A stretch of 64,000 nucleotides of DNA from Gibbula magus (taxonomy: Eukaryota; Mollusca; Gastropoda; Trochida; Trochidae), in the NCBI GenBank assembly GCA_936450465.1, contig OW388298.1, forward strand, positions 13,408,895-13,472,894, in the 5' to 3' direction. A program made the translations under genes and the position numbers. How positions within the stretch are numbered: the stretch's first letter is position 1; the number at the start of each line of letters is the position of its first letter. Below are positions 23,410 through 33,684 of this stretch, piece after piece. The notes beneath the pieces are model-generated. The model saw only the letters and a list, made by a program, of their open reading frames with translations. It ran no database searches and was not told the origin of the DNA.

Positions 23410-23694
23410 ATTGTGGTTGAAGCGACAAGACCGAACTCCATGATGAGTTCAACCCGTCTTCATATGCTTGACAACCGTAGTTATCTCCCCTGTCATCTCT
23501 GCTGACTTGAATTGTCAAGGTCGCTTTAGCTTGTTGCGTTGAGATCTTGTTACCGTTTTTTCTCCATGTGTATTCCATGATAAGGGGGTGATTTGAAGGT
23601 AAACTACGAGAGCTAGAGTGGCAGGTCAAGGTCACCTGGTTACCCTCAACCGGAAGCTCAGGATTTGATTCTACATCCGGTGTGGTCGGCTCCC
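23410..23694 (-). CDS. Ig-domain exon 2 (C2-like) of the receptor
   Basis: The acceptor is GCTGGTTTCAG and the donor CAACCACAAT|gtaggt; 285 nt, phase 1-1. It encodes EPTTPDVESNPELPVEGNQV, TLTC (B strand), an extended loop SSSRSLPSNHPLIMEY, TWRKNG (Trp), TLTIQVSRDDRGDNYGC (F strand) and SSVLSLQPQ. All core Ig residues are present. Splicing from 25928-26233 and into 23015-23248 keeps the frame. The linker and order recall molluscan and vertebrate Ig receptors with stacked single-exon domains. The ligand is unknown. Confidence 0.88.
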
Positions 23695-24041
23695 CTGAAA
23701 CCAGCATGTGACGTTTAGTGTATATTTGGAAAGGTTAGTTTTGTTGAAGGTTCATTATTACTGATTGTCAACTTAAGGTATATGATCTTCAAACTAAATT
23801 ATCTGTACCATTTATCTCTACATATAATTTAGTAAGTCCAAGCATCAACAACGTTTATGATGCACATGCATGTGCCGGAAGTTGCACAATACACACAATA
23901 CTTGAAGAAAAGATTCTTTTACAAACTAAGAATGAAGTATATCTTTACAGTCTACCATTCTCCAGATGAAGAGGACGGGAACCAGAAACGATTTGAATAC
24001 ATTCATGAAGAAACTGAGATAAGTTGTCTTACACATACAAT

Positions 24042-24404
24042 TTAAAGGCGCTGTAGCACGTTTTTTTCGCTCAAATAATTCGATGAAATGTATTTGAAAA
24101 AAAATGTCAACAATAGTAAAAAACCCTTCTCTCTTCGGAAAATAAAGTTACAAATGAGTGTACATAGTTCCGTAAAGCCATGGGAATAGTTTTTGTCATT
24201 CGAAATAATAAAATGTGTTCACAATAAAATGGCCGCCATGCAATTTTGGCTTTATACGCAACACCGTTATTACCACTACGGATAATAGGTTTGTGTAATA
24301 AGATGTTTTACCCACTAAAGTAAATATAAATGACAGAAACTATCATTATAAATGAGAAATTTGAAAAAATAAAATTTGCAAAAAACGTGCTACTGCGCCT
24401 TTAA
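24042..24404 (-). mobile_element. TTAA-flanked MITE, family A
   Basis: Ends are TTAAAGGCGCTGTAGCACG and CGTGCTACTGCGCCTTTAA. It carries the AAATGGCCGCCATGCAATTT block. It lies in the intron between Ig exons 1 and 2 of the receptor. The copy at 34478 derives from the segmental duplication, not from a separate insertion. Confidence 0.9.
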
Positions 24405-25927
24405 AAGTGTGACCTATATTGTTTGCCTGTTAGAGGATTGTACACTAGTAGTCTAATACTACAGTACTCTCTACGATTTCCCACGCCTCACCCCTCCCGG
24501 AGTCATCGCTATCCCCTACTCCTGGTATGACCCTTCTTCCCCTTCTCCTTCTCCCTCAAATATGAGTCAATACACACCTCTATGACGCACATCTTATCAT
24601 AACACAAAAATGGTAAACCACTTTATTAGTAACAAAATAAACTTTCAAGGAACACTCAGAAAGTTAGATTGCTAAAATTACCTCTATCAATGAATAAAAG
24701 CAGGAAACTGTTTTAGCTAGCTAATATTCATTTTGAAGAAAAGATAATGAATAATTGTTATATTTCATTCAGATATAGAATTTTAACGCGGACCCTAAAT
24801 TTTGTCAAGGAGCTAATTTCTTCTGAAGAAATAGGGAGCAATGTTTCCAAATTCGTTGCTATATTGAGCCCTGATTTTGAAGGACAACTGCAACCCAAAT
24901 GATTATCGTTTTTTTTCCGAAAACATGTAAGTTTACTTTTAACAATTAGATTCGATTCAGTATTACCTTTATCTTTACATACACTTGCTATATTGACAAA
25001 ACTGTACAGGGCAACACAACTTGCAAAGCTTCAACAAAGTTGATATTCTCATAATTTTGGCTTCTTAGCGTAAGTTATTCCTGTACAAAAGTCAAAAGAA
25101 GGTTTCAATTAGGACACTCTGCCACGTGCACGTCTATATTATAGGGGGTCAAGACCGAAATATGTACAAACTTTTTAGTCTCTATGTAACAAAGATATCA
25201 AATTTCAGCTTTCTTTGTCAACTGGTTTCGAAGAAGATTGTTTAAATGTTTTAGGTTAGATAGCTGCTACGTCAATATCCAGGGGAACTCTGACCAAATT
25301 TACAACTTTGATCCCCTAGGTGGAAAGGTACCTCCCGACAGAATCGGTTTTGGAAGAGAAGATAAAAATGGCAAATGTGGGTGGACGCCGGACGATGGCC
25401 CATACCATATGCCCATCCGGCCTTATCGGCCTGTCAATTTGACTTACTTGATAATTTTATATACTTTATGTTTTATAAGCCTATATAGTGACTTGTATAA
25501 TACATCTATCTAAATATATAAAAAAAAACATTTTTAAAAAACGTGTATATAAACTATCTGCATGAAAAAAACAGTCAACTCTGTAGATCTATTTCCTACC
25601 TTTGTTTCTATGAATAACAATGAACAGGCCCCTTTTCAAGTCTGTAACAAAGATGGTTTTATTACTATCTATTTTAGAATGACCCTCCCCAACCTTCGTT
25701 AATTTTGTTCATGACTGGTCCCTAATGTAGCATTGCACATACACCTTCCTGCACGGTGCCAGTGGCGGGATTCGAACCATAGGATTCTTTATTCTCCTGA
25801 TGCGTATCATTATCATTACTGTACACACATTAATGCATAGAGAATCGCACCCAGGAGTCTTCTGATGTCAAATGTATCTACACGAGTTGACTATTCAGAG
25901 TACAAATTTGAGAAAGATATGACTTAC
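24405..25927. other. Receptor intron
   Basis: No exon recognised. A plus-strand frame at 25238-25513 (proline- and glycine-containing, ending in a hydrophobic stretch) is conserved in the duplicate, but so is all surrounding non-coding DNA, so this is not evidence of coding. Confidence 0.35.
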
Positions 25928-26233
25928 TTTGAATGATCAACAGTTGTGAACAACCTTTAATGTCACCATGTGCATCCTTGCACGTAAACGATCCGGCATC
26001 AAATGAAGAAACGTCGAGGAGCGTAAAACGAAAATAGTTCTCCTCTTCGAAGTTTGTATCATTATATTGGACTCTTTCAGTGTACTCGGGTGCAAAGGCT
26101 GTGGGTTTATCTCCAATAAAATTGTATATAATCCGGCCGTTTTTCCCAATTGTTGTGATATGGCTTGTGATGTTGAAAGACAACAGGACGTCATCGCCTT
26201 CTCTCGCAGCCACGTGGGATGCGAATCCATTAT
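25928..26233 (-). CDS. Ig V-type exon 1 of the receptor
   Basis: The acceptor is TTGTTTTGTTTCAG and the donor ATTCAAA|gtaagt; 306 nt, phase 1-1. It encodes NGFASHVAAREGDDVLLSFN, a central IIYNFIGDKP, FRFTLLDVSSFDAGSFTC and GCSQLLIIQ. The F strand has D-x-G-x-F-x-C, but the expected B-strand cysteine is absent (VLLSFN) and no C-strand Trp is seen. The canonical disulfide is therefore lost or replaced, possibly by pairing within the C-x10-C of the F-G region. NIT and NDT sequons are present. It is the outermost domain seen; the signal-peptide exon should lie to the right (above 26233) but was not identified. Confidence 0.82.
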
Positions 26234-26474
26234 CTGAAACAAAACAAGGATGTTTTTAGACCTCCCTCGTGTGTTTCCTTATAATACTATATCCCCTAAA
26301 TAAGCAATAATTTACGAATAATCAGATCTTTAAATGTTGACCTGCGTTTATGATGAGATGTTCTTTGAGCACCTTGAATAGTATAACCTGATCTTAATTA
26401 TACATGTCATTATACAAGTATCAACGGTCAACTGACCTATCAGAAGTTATAGCCGGTTTGGTTATTTTTTATTT

Positions 26475-26740
26475 CAGAAAATATGTCCTACACTAAGGTC
26501 AAGGTCAAATACATGTCAAGTATCAAATTCCTATGCTGACCCCGAGAAAGTTAATCTGGCATCAATGTCAAGGTCATAAGGTATTATATTATGGCATCAC
26601 TTGATTGGTCATGTGACAAGGTATACATATGCCAAGGAGCAGATTTCTTTCGCTAACCATTCAAAGTTATGGCCAAGGTTCATGAAAAACAGAAAAAGTG
26701 TCCAACGACAACCTAAAGGTCATTAGATAAATCAACATGC
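26475..26740. repeat. AAGGTCA-rich degenerate repeat
   Basis: Same family as 16085-16600 (AAGGTCAAGGTCAAATAC, CAAGGTCATAAGG, TTATGGCCAAGG). Duplicated at 36920-37155 by the segmental duplication. Confidence 0.6.
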
Positions 26741-26760
26741 ATGTTATTAGTAGTAAATAG

Positions 26761-27157
26761 TTAAAGGGAGGGTTCTGTGGCCATATTGGATTTTTTGCAA
26801 TATGTGAAATGATAACACGATACCTAATTGTGCATTTTTAAAAAAAAACTGAAGACATACAGTGATAGAGTATTCACATTGTAACACATAACACGTCATA
26901 AAACTAATAAACAATTTGCTGTTATGCTGTAGCGACGTTTTTCCCACTCGCAGCGCTGATGAATGGCTTCAGTTTGTATTGTTTTATTTTTCAACAAATG
27001 TGCGCTTGTGTTTATCAAATTGTGAAATATAAATTCATAAAAAATATTATCTTTATTGCTATCTTTCAATTTGACTGTGCTTTAATCATGTATAACAGGA
27101 ATATCCTCTCGAATTTCGTTTCCACAAAAAAATACCCCGATAGAACCCTCCTTTTAA
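26761..27157. mobile_element. TTAA-flanked TIR element, family B
   Basis: Ends are TTAAAGGGAGGGTTCTGTGG and, at the right, CCGATAGAACCCTCC followed by TTTTAA. It is about 397 bp with no transposase; a plus-strand open frame through it has no recognisable domain. The duplicate is at 37185-37581. Confidence 0.8.
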
Positions 27158-27311
27158 CTTTAACCCAGAGGAGGCATTTGTCTGCAAGGCATTTTGCAAC
27201 CGTTATGGGAGCACGTACGCTCGTATATACGGGAGTTGATTCAAATGTAGCGACACGTAAAGCAGTGACCTTATACTCCACTTACACGATTGTAGAACCC
27301 CTATTGAAACA

Positions 27312-27696
27312 GAATGAAGAACAATTTTATGGATACACAACTTCTTTATTCTGTATAGGCGACGTTTCGACATAGATACTAATGTCGTTGTCAAGCAGGT
27401 GGTACAGTTGAACAAATTCCCAGGGTTTATATACAAGTAGTGTTTATACAATAGAGGAGGATGAGAAGATTTTGAGTTGTTATTACAGTAGATAGGCTTG
27501 ATGTACACATATTGAGTAGAAGCCAGAGAGAATGATGTACAGTGTTTATACAGCAGATGAGGTTGATGTACACAGCTTGTTAAGGAGATTAAGAACTGAG
27601 CTTGTTTAAGGATATAGATGATTTAACAACATGATTATTGATAATTAAGGGTAATTAGGAGATGTACACAGCAATATGGTGATTAAAGATAAGGTA
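27312..27696 (-). mobile_element. Penelope-like element, left inverted arm
   Basis: About 385 bp matching 28296-28682 in reverse at roughly 98% by eye. Read on the minus strand it ends with CGAAACGTCGCCTATACAG, AATAAAGAAGTTGTG and ATCCATAAAATTG, as in the other Penelope-type ends here. The segmental duplication carries this arm only up to 27683. A peptide frame conserved between the arms (start MYIKPIYCNN) reflects the repeat, not a gene. Confidence 0.85.
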
Positions 27697-27713
27697 AATA
27701 TGAATATGAGTGA

Positions 27714-28298
27714 TTAACGTAGCAAGTGATGGTAGGCGTTTGGGATGTAGTATCCTTCGTCTCTGTTCAGGGCTGGTGCTATTTTCTTAATGTGGATGGC
27801 TTCGAGGTATTTCCTTACTTTGTAGTTGGCCTGGTTCTTTTCTAGGACCTTGATGTTTCTCCAGTTGATGTTGTGGTCTGGGTTGGTTTTGGTGTGGTCA
27901 GAGATGGCTGACTTGGAGTCGTTTTTTCTGACGGATGCTTGGTGTTCCTTAATTCTGAGGGTCAATGGTCTGGATGTTTCACCGACGTAGGTGTCGCCAC
28001 AATCACAATCTATCTGGTATACAACTCCGGAGGGATCTGACTTCTTTGATGATGTAGGTCTGCCAGTGGCCTGCAATAGGTTCTGGATGGTCTGGCCCTT
28101 TTGGAAGGTGACATCAATGTTTGCTTGTTGCTTGATGAGTCGTTGAATCTTGTGGCTGGTGGGTCCTATGTAGGGTAGACTGATGGAGAAGGGGGCTGCT
28201 TCTTGTCGTGGGGGCTTGGTGACCGGGTCGAGGGTGTTCTTGATGGTCTGGTCGACAAAGGAGGCAGGGTAATTGTTGTAGTTATAGTTGTAGTATTT
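27714..28298 (-). pseudogene. Penelope-like element, linker plus GIY-YIG endonuclease fragment
   Basis: One open minus-strand frame, 5'-truncated: YPASFVDQTIKNTLDPVTK, FSISLPYIGPTSHKIQRL, QKGQTIQNLLQATGRP, then GVVYQIDCDCGDTYVGETSR, LTLRIKEHQ, a central ISDHTKTNPDHNINW and an ending YIPNAYHHLLR before TGA at 27714-27716. VVYQ and YVG are the GIY-YIG pair, with Arg and His in RIKEH. Penelope-like elements join an RT to such a nuclease. The RT half is missing here and stops occur upstream of about 28298, where the inverted arm begins. It is decayed by truncation rather than by internal stops. Confidence 0.9.
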
Positions 28299-28682
28299 AC
28301 CTCATCTTTAATCACCATATTGCTGTGTACATCTCCTAATTACCCTTAATTATCAATAATCATGTTGTTAAATCATCTATATCCTTAAACAAGCTCAGTT
28401 CTTAATCTCCTTAACAAGCTGTGTACATCAACCTCATCTGCTGTATAAACACTGTAAATCATTCTCTCTGGCTTCTACTCAATATGTGTACATCAAGCCT
28501 ATCTACTGTAATAACAACTCAAAATCTTCTCATCCTCCTCTATTGTATAAACACTACTTGTATATAAACCCTGGGAATTTGTTCAACTGTACCACCTGCT
28601 TGACAACAACATTAATATCTATGTCGAAACGTCGCCTATACAGAATAAAGAAGTTGTGTATCCATAAAATTGTTCTTCATTC
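28296..28682 (+). mobile_element. Penelope-like element, right inverted arm
   Basis: Reverse counterpart of 27312-27696. It contains CTGCTTGACAAC (28596-28607), a GACAT-type stem strand weakened here to AACAT, then ATGTCGAAACGTC (28621-28633). This looks like a degenerate hammerhead core (CUUGACAA instead of CUGAUGA). Confidence 0.85.
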
Positions 28683-28683
28683 T

Positions 28684-29130
28684 TCATCATCTCAACTTCT
28701 AGAATGTCCATCAAAGATGCCCTATTGAAACATAAATTTATTTAGTTTTTTTCCCCTTCGAACACATCGGTTTACGGACGCTATACAAGTAGTATGCATA
28801 TTCGTCCGTTATTTGTCTCTTCTTGCTTTCAGCACAACTTCTTAGTACTGAAAATTATTTTTTTGATGGATAATGTGTACAACGCACATGCACAATACGG
28901 TCACTCAAATCGAATGTTTGAGAATAAATACAATTCGAGACATGTCAAATAAAGACTCTTAAAGAGTTATTTCCCTTGACATGACCGACACACATTTGAG
29001 GCGAAACTTATATCACCGTCAATGAAAATTTCTGTACATTTAGAAGCATGTGCGAAATTACAAGAGACTTCTAATACATAACAATATATGAGTACAACAT
29101 AACACCCACGTCATATATGGTGATGTATTA
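28684..29130. other. No gene recognised
   Basis: AT-rich spacer between the Penelope remnant and a truncated MITE; nothing identified. Confidence 0.3.
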
Positions 29131-29310
29131 AAGGCGCTGGAGCAAGTTTTTCGCATATTATTTTGTTCTCAAATTTGCCGTATATTATTAAAGTTAATAC
29201 AATGCATTGTGACGTTGGAGAGTTCTAAATCTCACTAAACGGCCCGACAAGCCATATATCAATAGAAAGTGGTTATTCGTATTGGGAGACAATTTATAAA
29301 AAAAGCCATA
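29131..29310 (+). mobile_element. Truncated longer family A-related element
   Basis: It starts TTAAAGGCGCTGGAGCAAG and continues through CATATTATTTTG, TTTGCCGTATATTATTAAAG and CGGCCCGACAAGCCATAT, colinear with the first 190 bp of 13694-14229. The rest is missing. Confidence 0.7.
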
Positions 29311-30059
29311 AATGTGTCGCATGTCACATGCTAATATCGTATGCTTATCACAATATCACATAGCACCCGGCCATTTGGCCTATGAGACACATTAAAACAT
29401 TTAAATTTAAAATAATAAAATGTGTATATAAAAAAAACACACCCCAACCGCTACCCAAATAACGCACACACTCTTGGACCATACATAACTATCACTACTT
29501 TCACCTAATATATCGTTGAAATACCGAAACGACTAGCATTAAGGCGGTACTTTTCAGCAACATTCAGTTTACTTCTCGATAAAATAACACCACGTTTTAC
29601 GTTTGACATGTGTGACTTCAGTAACCCACTGAATGCTCCTTTCAATCAGTTGTGTATGTTCTTTTAGCAATGCATGCCAAGTAAAGAAGAATATTGACAT
29701 ACATACCCCATAAAGATGACACAAGAAGAAGAATATATAGAACTGTCATTATTGCAAGCGGTAATGGGCAAACATCATACCTATCGTACCCCAACCTGCG
29801 AGTTGTGTTTGTCAGAACGACAGTCACGGTTTCTGTCAAACAAGGAAGTAGAAAGTGTATTCTGTACGCATTTAAACTTAGGTCCTGGTGAATTAAAATT
29901 AAAATTTAGTGTTCTAGATAATATACATGTCTATGAATAAATACTAAAAGTTCATTGTCCCATGCTAGTGCAGTGTTAACATTCAGCTAGTTGTACTTTA
30001 AACAGCCCAAAGGTTCAATAGGCTAAGAGCGTTTTAAAATCGAAAAAAAAATTTTTTTT
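29311..30059. other. No gene supported
   Basis: A minus-strand frame at 29642-29839 has a hydrophobic run (PLPLAIMTVLYILLLVSSLWG) that could be mistaken for a TM exon, but the usable splice phases do not match the 1-1 pattern of the receptor. Confidence 0.3.
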
Positions 30060-30225
30060 CTTTCAATGGCATTTAGAAGTTGGTTAGATGAAGGAGAACG
30101 AGTATTATGGATTTACATAATTTGCTTGATAACGGTGTTAGAATCTACACCGAAACGTCGCACTCCTGCAATAATGAAGTTGTAAATCCATAAAACTCCT
30201 TCTCCTTCAAATTAAATTTATTTTC
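30060..30225 (+). mobile_element. Penelope-type terminal fragment with ribozyme-like fold
   Basis: GCTTGATAACGGTGT (30124-30138), TAGAATCT, ACACCGAAACGTCG, then ATAATGAAGTTGTAAATCCA. The flanks GAAGGAGAACGAGTATTATGG and the CCATAAAACTCCTTCTCCTTC end are inverted copies of each other, as an outer helix I would be. The core has CUUGAUAA in place of CUGAUGA, so it is probably degenerate. Confidence 0.55.
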
Positions 30226-30805
30226 TATTTATTCATCTTATGTCAATATGTACCATGATATCCGGTTTTATCATAACCATGACAAGTTTTCGATAGAAAA
30301 TAAAAAAAAACTAAAGTATCAGATAACAAAATCAGGCGTATTTAGAGAGATTAGCTGTCATGTTATATTGTATTTAAATACTCAGTGGATAGATAAGGTT
30401 TGAATGTTATGGTTAGGGGATACTCAGAAAAAATCAACACAATATTTTATGTGACCGTTGAAACGAATAAAGTCATAGTATTTTCAGACACTACTGTTGT
30501 CAAACTAAACGCCAGTCGTATAATTATATTAAATGTAATATTACATTGGCCTATATACGTTGCTTTCTGATACAACGGTGAACCTACCGTTTCTCCTCTA
30601 ATAGGGGTCAGACCTATCAGTGTAGATGTTCTCAAGCACTCATGGGTTAATTAAACTAACACGCTTAATCTGGTTTATATATTTATTGCATATAATGACT
30701 AGGAGGTTGAACTGTTTTTATAGAGATTATCACGTATATTGGTAACATATAAAAATAAAATACAGGCCTGCCCACAAATAAGAGCTGGGCCTCATTTAAG
30801 CACAG

Positions 30806-31174
30806 TTAAAGGTGCAGTAGCACGTTTTTTCGCTGAAATAAGTCGATGAAATGTATTTGAAAAATAATGTCACCAATAGTCAAACAACCTTCTCTCTTCG
30901 GAAAATGAAGTTAAAAATGAATGTACATGGTTCCGTAAAACCATGGGAATCGTTTTTGTCATTCGAAATAATAAAATGTGTTCACAATAAAATGGCCGCC
31001 ATGCAATTTTTGCTTTATACATGTACGCATAACCGTTATTACCAATACGGATAATTGGTTTGTGTAATAAGATGTTTTACCCTCTAAAATTAATATAAAT
31101 AACGTAAACTATCATTATAAATGGAAATTTTGAAAAAATATTGTTTTAAAAAAAACTTGCTACTGCCCCTTTAA
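30806..31174 (-). mobile_element. TTAA-flanked MITE, family A
   Basis: Ends are TTAAAGGTGCAGTAGCACG and CTTGCTACTGCCCCTTTAA. Complete, about 369 bp, with AAAATGGCCGCCATGCAATT internally. Confidence 0.88.
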
Positions 31175-31433
31175 GGACATACCCTAAGCATAAAAAAACG
31201 TCTACGTGCGCATCACAATTTGATCCCATAGAAAATTAACAACAATTGCTTAATTTGCATCATTTAATAAATTACAAACTCAAAAGTATTATTCATCATA
31301 ACTATAACATAAGTATGTATATTGGAGCATAGATTCTCACATTACTGCTTCTAATTTTACAAAAATAGACATTTTCGACATGAAAACGATGTATGGCATT
31401 GTTGACAAAACAAGCCATGCCGTCAACAGCTGA

Positions 31434-31697
31434 TCGGCATTGATGAAGACATTGGCCGCTGAATCAGATACCTGTGACTTGATCTTCCCCGATTTGAAGA
31501 AATTGGTACCACATCATAAAACCAGAATTGAAAATAAACTACAAACCCCCTATTTGATTGAATATTCAGAGGTATATACACACTGTGTATCATCGTACAC
31601 GGGAAGTAGAGAGGTGTACATCGATGAGATGTTTGTAGAGAGGAGTAGAAAACCAAACACACAGTATGTAACCACCGATTTTTCTATTGCTTATTAA
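31434..31697 (+). CDS. Candidate terminal exon: tyrosine-motif cytoplasmic tail
   Basis: An open frame of up to 88 codons from just after a stop at 31431 to TAA at 31695. The peptide is polar and lacks hydrophobic spans. It contains TPYLIEYSEVY, SREVYIDEMF and NTQYVTTDFSIAY at the C-terminus. IEYSEV fits the ITIM pattern [I/V/L/S]-x-Y-x-x-[V/L/I], and several other tyrosines sit in acidic contexts. AATAAA-type signals follow at about 31864 and 31879. A possible acceptor is CTTCCCCGATTTGAAG (to 31500), but its pyrimidine tract is mediocre. It lies in an Ig-receptor locus but on the opposite strand to the nearby Ig exons. Host gene, start and function are unproven. Confidence 0.42.
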   Translation, partial: SALMKTLAAESDTCDLIFPDLKKLVPHHKTRIENKLQTPYLIEYSEVYTHCVSSYTGSREVYIDEMFVERSRKPNTQYVTTDFSIAY

Positions 31698-32769
31698 GTT
31701 TTGTACACAGTAATGAATACATTAGAAAAATGATACATTTTGTGAGTGTGGAAGTTGTTTTAGTGTAGTGCGGCAAATAGAAATAATCCAAAACGTGATT
31801 TGGTCAGCGACCCTATTGACAGTTTTGATGCAATTGAGATGTTTTACATGCAAATTTGACAAGAATAAATACAATTTTAAAATAAAATTCACTGGTATGC
31901 TTAACTTGACTTGACGTCTGCAGAAAAGAACCCATGCCAGAGAAATGGTTTCAGGTTGTTTTCTAAAGTGTTATGTTGTTTTTTCTTTTCGTAGCTTGTG
32001 TACCGTTTGTATCATAAATTACTGTTTCGCTGTACCGTTTGTAGTTTCGGCTGATGTACCGCTTGTAGATTTACATAAGTAATCAACATAACATTTCTAA
32101 CACACCAAAGCAATTCTTTACGTAAAACACATTGTTTTGCATCACTTACAGGTTATGTTCGATATAAATGTACTATGGAACTTATCATGAGGTTCCCTAG
32201 AAATAGGCTTATTTGTTTTTGGCACTTTTGAAAAACCAACAGCACACTTAGGACTCATTGATGGCCCGGATTGCACTACGAAAGAATATGACTCGTATGG
32301 TTGCAAAATCTGTCCACGTCATAATATAAGACCAGAGAACATCAGCTAAAACAGCAAAAGTGCGATATTCAATAATATTTTAACTGTTCTGTCACACAAG
32401 GGGGCATTTCTGTAATCTGTGTGACATCATCCTTGTTTTAACTTCTGTAACCACTGGGTCACAGTCATCAGATGAGTCAGTAGAAGTATTTTTATTGTTT
32501 AATTGTCGCCACTATATAATGAACTTAGTTGGATCCAATTAGCCATCATGTGATAATTAGGATTTTTGTAAACGTTCACTCTGTGCGTTCTCTGTCTTGG
32601 ATGAAACTCGCGTATCAATGATCTAGAGTTAACTGTGTTTAAATGCATGTTAAAGCGTTTAACGTAATTAAGAACCCAATTGACCTGTCCAAGAAGGACA
32701 TGAGAACAAGCGATGCCTTAAACTTACATTTACCAATGCTTCTTTTCTAGATGCTTAAATTCCCAAGCC
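31698..32769. other. No gene recognised
   Basis: AT-rich; contains the candidate poly(A) signals of the preceding frame. Nothing else identified. Confidence 0.3.
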
Positions 32770-33238
32770 CCATATGCCAGAGCCACAATCAAGATCAACA
32801 AAAACCCACCAAAGGCCAGGATCCTAGTTTCCTCCAGAAGATCAGTGTTCTACAACACCGCCCAGTTCCTTTCCCGTCTCTTAGCACCCTTAGGCAAAGA
32901 AGATAAGTCCTACATCAGTGACTCCTCATCTTTCGTCAACCAGCTCAAGGAAGCAAATCTCACAGGAACCATGGTCAGCTACGACGTTGTCGACCATCAA
33001 CATCCCTCTACAAGAAGCCTTAGAAGTACTCCGATCCAAGCTCCAGACCTGCATTGACCAGCTCGACACCAAGTTAACCATCAACAGCATCATCAACCTC
33101 GCATCCAGCTGCTTCGAAACTTCCTACTTTACCTTCAATGACAAGATCTACAAGCAAATCCACGGACTTCCAATGGGTTCACCACTATCCCCTCTCATAA
33201 CAGAGATCTTCATGACATCCTTCGAAGAATCGCTCTCA
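32770..33238 (+). pseudogene. Penelope-like reverse transcriptase fragment
   Basis: The first frame reads PYARATIKINKNPPKARIL, VSSRRSVFYNTAQFLSRLL and LTGTMVSYDVV. After a one-base frameshift near 32985 a second frame gives STINIPLQEALEVL, SSCFETSYFTFNDKIYKQ and IHGLPMGSPLSPLITEIFM. MVSYDVV...NIPLQEAL is RT motif A and GLPMGSPLSP is motif B, both in the Penelope style. The fragment stops after SFEESLS, before the YxDD motif, exactly where copy 2 of the Ig block starts. It is 5'-truncated and cannot be active. Confidence 0.9.
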
Positions 33239-33450
33239 AATTGTGTACTTATGTGTATCAGTAATTGTGTACTTATGTGTACTAAACTTAGTTTCATCGT
33301 AATAGATTGGTACGATGGTAGTATTAGTATAACGCTTCTACTTTATTGTCATAATTATAATACATTCCTAAATATACAAACGCCCTAGAGTCACGAAATG
33401 ATACGAGGGTATACGGTTCATTCACTTAAGTGGCACTTTTCAATACTTAC

Positions 33451-33684
33451 ATAATACGGTGACATTGACGCTCCTGGATAAAGTGCCATGCTTATTCTGA
33501 GCTGTACAATTGGTCCCAAACTGACCTCTACCCATGCTGAAGTCCACCTGTCCCAGACCATTGGTCACCTGACCATCACTTCCTCTCCAGGTAATATTAC
33601 ACCTGGGATTGCAATCAGCGCTGCAGGTAACATGGTCTCCTTCAAGAACACGATCCGGGATCATCTGGATCGAGTCTGGTCCAT
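33451..33684 (-). CDS. Ig-domain exon 3, second copy
   Basis: Same sequence and splice sites as 23015-23248 (phase 1-1, YGPDSIQ start after splicing, NIT and NCT sequons). No transmembrane exon follows on this strand before the breakpoint at 33239. The copy would need one further left; the next recognisable is at 19443-19562, which already serves copy 1. Confidence 0.8.

Larger units (their letters stand above)
22803..27683. repeat. Segmental duplication, copy 1
   Basis: Colinear with 33239-38108 at an offset of 10,436 bp (10,425 near the right end). By eye I found only about fifteen substitutions and a few indels, including a 12-bp deletion in copy 2 near 36790. The block carries three Ig exons, a family A MITE, a family B element and most of a Penelope-like inverted arm. 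Confidence 0.97.

Noticed and set aside
25238..25513. 91-codon plus-strand frame conserved in both duplicates
   Set aside because: The whole block, including introns, is about 99.6% identical, so conservation of this frame says nothing. No domain or splice sites are seen.
25745..25800. B-box-like GGTTCGAATCCCGCC (minus strand) as a tRNA or SINE
   Set aside because: No A box at a suitable distance and no tRNA fold. It may be an old SINE remnant but is not supportable.
26959..27375. 138-codon plus-strand frame
   Set aside because: It runs from the interior of a family B element into the Penelope arm and is a chance frame across repeats.
28486..28728. Frame starting MYIKPIYCNN, also at 27203-27508 (minus) and 37628-37933 (minus)
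   Set aside because: Its repeated occurrence is explained by the Penelope inverted arms. It covers the ribozyme-like non-coding end.
29642..29839. Hydrophobic minus-strand frame as a transmembrane exon for Ig copy 2
   Set aside because: The available acceptor and donor give phases that do not match the 1-1 pattern of the Ig exons. It is also far on the wrong side of the RT fragment at the breakpoint.
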